Assembly: GCA_028870275.1 (NCBI GenBank)
Contig: JAGWPY010000035.1
Location: 1 to 35,269 of the forward strand
Direction: 5' to 3'
Source of the DNA: Gammaproteobacteria bacterium
GTDB lineage: Bacteria; Pseudomonadota; Gammaproteobacteria; Steroidobacterales; Steroidobacteraceae
Length of the DNA: 35,269 nucleotides
Positions 31,270-35,269 of this stretch are shown one piece after another. The translations under genes and the position numbers were made by a program. Position 1 is the first letter of the stretch. Each line of letters begins with the position of its first letter. The notes under the pieces are model-generated. The model had not been told where the DNA came from. It did no database searches and worked only from the letters and a program-made list of their open reading frames with translations.

Positions 31270-32105
31270 GCGGCTTTCTCGACGACATGGCGCGTCACAG
31301 CCGCGAGCGGGTCGCCGCGGCACGGGCTCTGGAGAGCGACGCGGCGCTCGAACGGCGCGCCGCCGACGCCGAGCCCGCGCCGCCGTTGGCGCTCTCGCCG
31401 CTTGGTTTCGACGTGATCGCCGAGATCAAGCTGCGCTCGCCCGCGGTCGGCGTGCTCGGTGCCGAGGCGGGCGACTGGCTGGACCGGGCGGCGGCGTACG
31501 GCGCGGCCGGAGCCGCGGCGGTCTCGGTGCTCACCGAGCCCTCGCGTTTCGACGGCTCGCTCGAACATCTGCAGAGCGTCGCGCGCCGCCTCCGGCCGCA
31601 GGGCGTGCCGGCGATGCGCAAGGATTTCCTGGTCGATCCCTACCAGGTGCTCGAGGCGAGGGCCAGTGGCGCGGGTGGAGTGCTGGTGATCCTGCGCATG
31701 CTCTCCGCCGCGCAGTGCGGCGAGCTGGTCGATGCGGCCGCTCGGCACGGCCTGTTCGTGCTGCTCGAAGCGTTCGACGCCGACGAACTCGCGCTCGCCG
31801 GCGAGATCGCCGCCGCGCACTCAGGCGGCGGTGTGCTGCTCGCGGGGCTCAACTGCCGCGATCTGCAGAGCCTGCAGGTCGTGCCGGAACGGTTCGCCGA
31901 GCTCGCCCCGGCGCTGCCACGCCATGTGCCGGTCGTCGCCGAGAGCGGCATCGGCGCGCCGGCCGACGCCGCGAGGCTGCGCCGCCTCGGCTATCGCCTC
32001 GCCCTGGTTGGCTCGGCGCTGATGTCGCACGAGGACCCGGGCGCGTGGATCGGCGCGCTGCTGCGTGCGGCGCGATCCATGCCCGGCGTAAAGCGGCTAG
32101 ACTGA
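31266..32105 (+). CDS. trpC: Indole-3-glycerol-phosphate synthase TrpC
   Basis: A TIM-barrel enzyme closing CdRP to indole-3-glycerol phosphate. The 279-residue product keeps the catalytic residues: Lys in VIAEIKLRSPAVG, Glu of LTEPSRFDGS, Lys of MRKDFLVDPYQ, Glu of LLEAF, Asn of LNCRDL and Glu/Ser of VAESGIG. NCRDL replaces the usual NNRDL, and an insert-free but diverged N-terminus precedes the barrel. It is monofunctional, followed 5 bases later by trpF. Confidence 0.94.
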   Translation: MSGFLDDMARHSRERVAAARALESDAALERRAADAEPAPPLALSPLGFDVIAEIKLRSPAVGVLGAEAGDWLDRAAAYGAAGAAAVSVLTEPSRFDGSLEHLQSVARRLRPQGVPAMRKDFLVDPYQVLEARASGAGGVLVILRMLSAAQCGELVDAAARHGLFVLLEAFDADELALAGEIAAAHSGGGVLLAGLNCRDLQSLQVVPERFAELAPALPRHVPVVAESGIGAPADAARLRRLGYRLALVGSALMSHEDPGAWIGALLRAARSMPGVKRLD

Positions 32106-32110
32106 CGGCC

Positions 32111-32713
32111 ATGTGGATCAAGATCTGTGGAATCACCAGCGCCGACGCGGTCGCCGCCGCGGCCGAGGCCCGGGTGGATGCGGTCGGCTTCGTGTTCGCG
32201 CCGAGTCCGCGTCAGGTCACTCCCGGCCAGGCGGCCCAGCTCGGCGCGCTCGTGCCGCCCGGCATCCTCAAGATCGCGGTCACGCAGCATCCGCTCCAGA
32301 TGAAGGTGGACGAGATCTGCCGGACGCTGCAGCCGGACTTCTTCCAGACCGATTTCGAGGACCTGCGGGAACTGAAGATCCCCGCGCAGGTAAAGCTCCT
32401 GCCGGTCGTGCGTTTCGGCCGCAAGACGCCGCGCCCGCTGCCGGCGCGCATGCTCTTCGAGGGGCCGACCAGCGGGATCGGCGAGCTCGCCGACTGGGGC
32501 CGGGCGGCCGAGCTCGCCCGCCAGACCGAACTCATCCTCGCAGGAGGCCTCGCCGCGCAGAACGTCGGCGATGCGATCCGCGCGGTGCGTCCCTTCGGCG
32601 TCGACGTGAGCAGCGGCGTCGAGGAGTCCCCCGGGGTCAAGGACCCGCAGAAGATCTTGCAATTCGTGCGCGCGGTCCGCGAGGCCGCGGCGCGCCTGGA
32701 GACCGATTCATGA
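32111..32713 (+). CDS. trpF: Phosphoribosylanthranilate isomerase TrpF
   Basis: It isomerises PRA to CdRP. The 200-residue TIM-barrel product has WIKICGIT with the catalytic Cys6, VDAVGFVFAPSPRQV, ILAGGLAAQNV, and GVDVSSGVEESPGVKD. The usual LQLHG strand reads FFQTDFED, and the strand that should carry the general-acid Asp reads ARMLFEGPTSG, with Glu117 at that place. All other parts are intact, so I expect function. Its stop overlaps the trpB start (ATGA at 32710-32713). A TAGACT hexamer 7 bases before the ATG could be a weak internal promoter. Confidence 0.93.
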   Translation: MWIKICGITSADAVAAAAEARVDAVGFVFAPSPRQVTPGQAAQLGALVPPGILKIAVTQHPLQMKVDEICRTLQPDFFQTDFEDLRELKIPAQVKLLPVVRFGRKTPRPLPARMLFEGPTSGIGELADWGRAAELARQTELILAGGLAAQNVGDAIRAVRPFGVDVSSGVEESPGVKDPQKILQFVRAVREAAARLETDS

Positions 32714-33933
32714 ATTCCCGAGCGAAGGATGTTCCTCCCTTGAAGTCCAGCGAGCCCGACGCGCGCGGCCGTTACGGCGAGTTCGGCGGCCGCTACGTAC
32801 CCGAGACCCTGGTCGCGGCGCTCGACCGGCTCCAGGCCGGCGTCGACCGGCACCTGCCGAGCGAGGACTTCCAGAGCGAGTATCGCCGCGAACTCGCCAC
32901 CTGGGTCGGGCGTCCGACCGCGCTCACCCGGGCGCATGCCCTCAGCCGGCGCTGGGGCGCCGAGGTGTGGTTGAAGCGCGAGGACCTCGCGCACACCGGT
33001 GCCCACAAGATCAACAACGCGATCGGCCAGACGCTGCTCGCCAAGAGGCTCGGCGCCAGGCGCATCATTGCCGAGACCGGCGCGGGCCAGCACGGCGTGG
33101 CGAGCGCCGCCGCCGCGGCCCGGCTCGGTCTGCCGTGCACCGTGTACATGGGCGCGGTCGACGTCGAGCGCCAGGCGCCGAACGTCGGGCGCATGAAGCT
33201 CATGGGCGCCACGGTCGTGCCGGTGACGAGCGGCGACGCGACGCTGCGCGCGGCGATCGACGAGGCCTTGCGCGACTGGGTCTCCGATCCGGAGGGAACG
33301 TATTATTCGCTCGGCTCGGCGGTGGGTCCGCATCCCTACCCCTACCTCGTGCGCGAACTGCAGTCGGTGATCGGCCGCGAGGCGCGCCGCCAGATGCTCG
33401 ATCTCGCCGGCGGATTGCCGGACGTCGCGGTCGCCTGCGTCGGCGGCGGTTCGAATGCGATCGGCCTGTTCCACCCGTTTCTCGCCGACGCCACGGTCAG
33501 GCTGCTCGGCATCGAGGCGGGCGGCCGCGGCCCGGGACTCGGCGACAACGCGGCCTCGCTCACCTTCGGTACGCCGGGGGTGCTGCAAGGAAGCTACACG
33601 CTCATCCTGCAGGATGAACACGGCCAGGTCCGCGAGACGCACTCGGTCTCCGCGGGGCTCGACTACTCGGGCGTCGGACCCGAGCATGCCCACCTGATGC
33701 GCAGCGGTCGCGTCGCTTACCAGGCGGCCACGGACGAGGAGGCGCTCGACGCGCTCAGCGAGTGCGCGCGCCACGAGGGCATCCTGATCGCGATCGAGAC
33801 CGCGCACGCCTTCGCCGGAGCGCGCCGATTCGCGACCGCGCATCCGGGATCGAGAATCCTGATCGGTTGCTCCGGGCGCGGCGACAAGGACATGCCGATC
33901 CTGCAACGCACCGTGCTCGAGGGGCTGACATGA
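32710..33933 (+). CDS. trpB: Tryptophan synthase beta subunit TrpB
   Basis: It condenses indole with serine using PLP. The 407-residue product has the N-terminal GRYGEFGGRYVPETL, the PLP lysine in LKREDLAHTGAHKINNA, ETGAGQHGVA, the phosphate cradle GGGSNAIG, and EGILIAIETAHA. It is a standard TrpB1. The start overlaps trpF and the end overlaps trpA by ATGA, typical of tightly coupled alpha/beta subunit production. Confidence 0.97.
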   Translation: MNSRAKDVPPLKSSEPDARGRYGEFGGRYVPETLVAALDRLQAGVDRHLPSEDFQSEYRRELATWVGRPTALTRAHALSRRWGAEVWLKREDLAHTGAHKINNAIGQTLLAKRLGARRIIAETGAGQHGVASAAAAARLGLPCTVYMGAVDVERQAPNVGRMKLMGATVVPVTSGDATLRAAIDEALRDWVSDPEGTYYSLGSAVGPHPYPYLVRELQSVIGREARRQMLDLAGGLPDVAVACVGGGSNAIGLFHPFLADATVRLLGIEAGGRGPGLGDNAASLTFGTPGVLQGSYTLILQDEHGQVRETHSVSAGLDYSGVGPEHAHLMRSGRVAYQAATDEEALDALSECARHEGILIAIETAHAFAGARRFATAHPGSRILIGCSGRGDKDMPILQRTVLEGLT

Positions 33934-34700
33934 GCGCTCTGCCGCGCGAGACGATCACCGCGGCGATCCGCGCCGCGGGCCGGGAAGGGCGGCCCGCGCT
34001 GGTCGGTTTCCTGACCGCGGGATTTCCACGGCGCGAGCGCTTTCGCGAGGATCTGGCGGCCGTCGCCGCCTGCGCCGACGTGGTCGAGGTCGGCGTGCCG
34101 TTCACCGATCCGATGGCCGATGGCACGACGATCCAGCGGGCGAGCTTCCAGGCGCTCGCGAACGGCGTCACCTTGCCATGGATCCTCGAGGAGATCGCCG
34201 CCACGGCACGCGGCGCAACGCCCGTGCTGCTGATGAGCTACCTGAATCCGCTGCTCGCCTATGGGCTGTCGCGACTGCCGCGCGATGCGGCCGCGGCCGG
34301 CGTCGCCGGCTTCATCGTGCCCGATCTGCCGTTCGAGGAGAGCGCCGAGATCGCCGCGGCGCTCGATGCACAGGGCCTCGCGCTCGTCCAGATGGTCACT
34401 CCTGTGACCCCGGCGGAGCGTCTCGCGCGGCTCGGCGCGGCCGCGCAGGGTTTCGTCTACGCGGTCACGATGACCGGCACGACCGGCAAGGCCGCTGCGG
34501 TTCCGGACGACGTGCTCGCCTACATGGACCGGGTGCGGGCGGCCTCGCGGGTGCCGGTCTGCGCCGGCTTCGGCATTCGCTCGCGCGAACAGGTGGCGCG
34601 TTTCGCGGGACACGTCGACGGCGTCGTCGTAGGCTCGGCGCTGGTCGAAGTGCTGGAGCGCGGCGAGGACCCGCGCGCTTTCCTCGCCGCGTTGCGCTGA
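33930..34700 (+). CDS. trpA: Tryptophan synthase alpha subunit TrpA
   Basis: It cleaves indole-3-glycerol phosphate and channels indole to TrpB. The 256-residue barrel has VVEVGVPFTDPMADGTTIQ with the catalytic Glu and Asp, PVLLMSYLNPLLAYG, GFIVPDLPFEES, VTMTGTTGK and VCAGFGIRSREQV. PMADGTTIQ rather than PVADGPVIQ places it outside the best-known enterobacterial type. It is the last gene of the trp operon. Confidence 0.96.
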   Translation: MSALPRETITAAIRAAGREGRPALVGFLTAGFPRRERFREDLAAVAACADVVEVGVPFTDPMADGTTIQRASFQALANGVTLPWILEEIAATARGATPVLLMSYLNPLLAYGLSRLPRDAAAAGVAGFIVPDLPFEESAEIAAALDAQGLALVQMVTPVTPAERLARLGAAAQGFVYAVTMTGTTGKAAAVPDDVLAYMDRVRAASRVPVCAGFGIRSREQVARFAGHVDGVVVGSALVEVLERGEDPRAFLAALR

Positions 34701-34746
34701 GGCGGGCCCGCTGTCGTGCGATTGAGCGCTGTCGCTACTGATCCGC

Positions 34747-34758
34747 ATCGACGTCGAT
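34747..34758. promoter_or_regulatory. Perfect palindrome upstream of the DUF2007 gene
   Basis: ATCGACGTCGAT is a 12-bp perfect palindrome 15 bp before the start at 34774, within the 73-bp gap after trpA. It could be an operator or chance. Confidence 0.25.
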
Positions 34759-34773
34759 AGAGGGCCTCGTTCA

Positions 34774-35088
34774 ATGAAGCGCGTCTACCGCGCGGCGACC
34801 CTGATGCAGGCGGCGCATGCGCGCAATCTGCTGCTCGCGGCCGGCATCGACAGCGAGCTGCGCAATCAGTATCTCGCCGGTGCGGCCGGCGATCTGCCGA
34901 TGTTCGAGACATGGCCGCAGGTACTGGTCGAGGATGGCGACGAGGCCCGTGCCCTCGCGGTGCTCGCCCGGGCCGAGCGGCCGGCCGAGGGACCCACGTG
35001 GACCTGCGAGCGTTGCGGCGAGCAGCTCGAGCCGCAGTTCACGAGCTGCTGGCGCTGCGCCGAAGCCGACCCCGACGAGCGTCGCTGA
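34774..35088 (+). CDS. DUF2007 domain protein with C-terminal zinc ribbon
   Basis: Function unknown. The 104-residue product has an N-terminal DUF2007-type domain (about 1-65: MKRVYRAATLMQAAHARNLL, GIDSELRN, WPQVLVEDGDEARAL). A small CxxC...CxxC ribbon follows (Cys78, Cys81, Cys92, Cys95), probably binding zinc. DUF2007 domains are thought to be PII-like small ligand-sensing or signalling units. AGAGGG about 10 bases upstream of the ATG supports the start. It follows trpA by 73 bp and may be read through from the trp operon or have its own promoter. Confidence 0.85.
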   Translation: MKRVYRAATLMQAAHARNLLLAAGIDSELRNQYLAGAAGDLPMFETWPQVLVEDGDEARALAVLARAERPAEGPTWTCERCGEQLEPQFTSCWRCAEADPDERR

Positions 35089-35144
35089 GCGCCGTGCCGC
35101 GCGGCGCGCCTCGGCGCCGCTCTGGTCATGGGCGAGGGGGGTCA

Positions 35145-35162
35145 GTCGCGGTCGCGGTCGCG
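35145..35162 (+). repeat. Three tandem copies of GTCGCG
   Basis: An exact 6-bp unit repeated three times in the intergenic region at the right end of the window; no function apparent. Confidence 0.6.
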
Positions 35163-35166
35163 GCCG

Positions 35167-35269
35167 TCAGCCGCCGGCAGCCGGGTGGCTGCGCGTCCAG
35201 CGCAGCCGCAGCCCGAGCGCTGCGGCTGCGGCAAGCTGTACCCAGCCGACCACCGGGTGGGGCGCGCCG
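35167..35269 (-). CDS. Possible C-terminal end of an unidentified gene entering from the right edge
   Basis: One minus-strand frame is open from the window edge to a stop at 35167-35169 and reads like the end of a membrane helix (GWVQLAAAAALGLRLRW) followed by a basic tail. Only about 33 residues are visible, and other frames in this GC-rich DNA are also open, so the call is weak. Confidence 0.3.
   Translation of the reverse strand, partial: GAPHPVVGWVQLAAAAALGLRLRWTRSHPAAGG

Noticed and set aside
32113-32709. Long upstream extension of the trpB frame through trpF
   Set aside because: Shadow of trpF; conserved TrpB sequence begins after ATG 32710.

Overview
The window is a high-GC, gene-dense chromosomal stretch from a gammaproteobacterium. 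The evidence is gene order: a PBP1a gene divergent from pilMNOPQ-aroK-aroB, tesA divergent from ybbA-ybbP, and hemE, oxyR, yajQ and yebC-type genes, all in ordinary gammaproteobacterial form. I see no insertion sequence, prophage, CRISPR array, tRNA or rRNA. The genus cannot be fixed from the sequence; a Xanthomonadales/Steroidobacter-like lineage is a guess.

Layout. At 1-1942 (-) lies a PBP1a gene that runs off the left edge. Positions 1943-2362 form a 420-bp divergent intergenic region. It carries a promoter and a clear GEMM-I (cyclic di-GMP) riboswitch aptamer, followed by a long structured leader. At 2363-7332 (+) is pilMNOPQ, the type IV pilus alignment complex and secretin, closed by a hairpin. 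At 7446-11313 (+) are aroK, aroB, dgt and hemE, with near-leaderless starts for aroK and aroB. A convergent FadD-like acyl-CoA ligase follows at 11292-12995 (-). Two small exported proteins lie at 13085-13985: a lipoprotein and a Lys-rich protein with two DUF3761-like repeats. tesA diverges from ybbA-ybbP at 14038-17863. oxyR at 17879-19512 (-) shares an operon with a single-pass membrane protein, and an ATAG-N7-CTAT OxyR-like site lies upstream. Between 19642 and 25149 are a Nudix hydrolase, a PhzF-like protein, a YebC/PmpR family protein, a DeaD-type RNA helicase, a D-2-hydroxyacid dehydrogenase and a rhomboid protease. At 25192-27544 (-) an ABC exporter is followed by yajQ.

From 27663 to 34700 (+) lie a small possible ribbon-helix-helix protein gene, a trp leader with three tandem Trp codons, an attenuator, and a complete trpE-G-D-C-F-B-A operon covering chorismate to tryptophan. 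A DUF2007/zinc-ribbon gene follows. A partial minus-strand reading frame may enter from the right edge.

How they work together. aroK and aroB supply the shikimate pathway and the trp operon consumes its chorismate, though the two blocks are about 19 kb apart and regulated separately. Pilus gene expression is predicted to respond to cyclic di-GMP through the leader RNA, and YajQ, a family reported to bind the same messenger, is encoded in the same window. The most notable signals are RNA-level: the cyclic di-GMP riboswitch before pilM and the fully legible trp attenuator.
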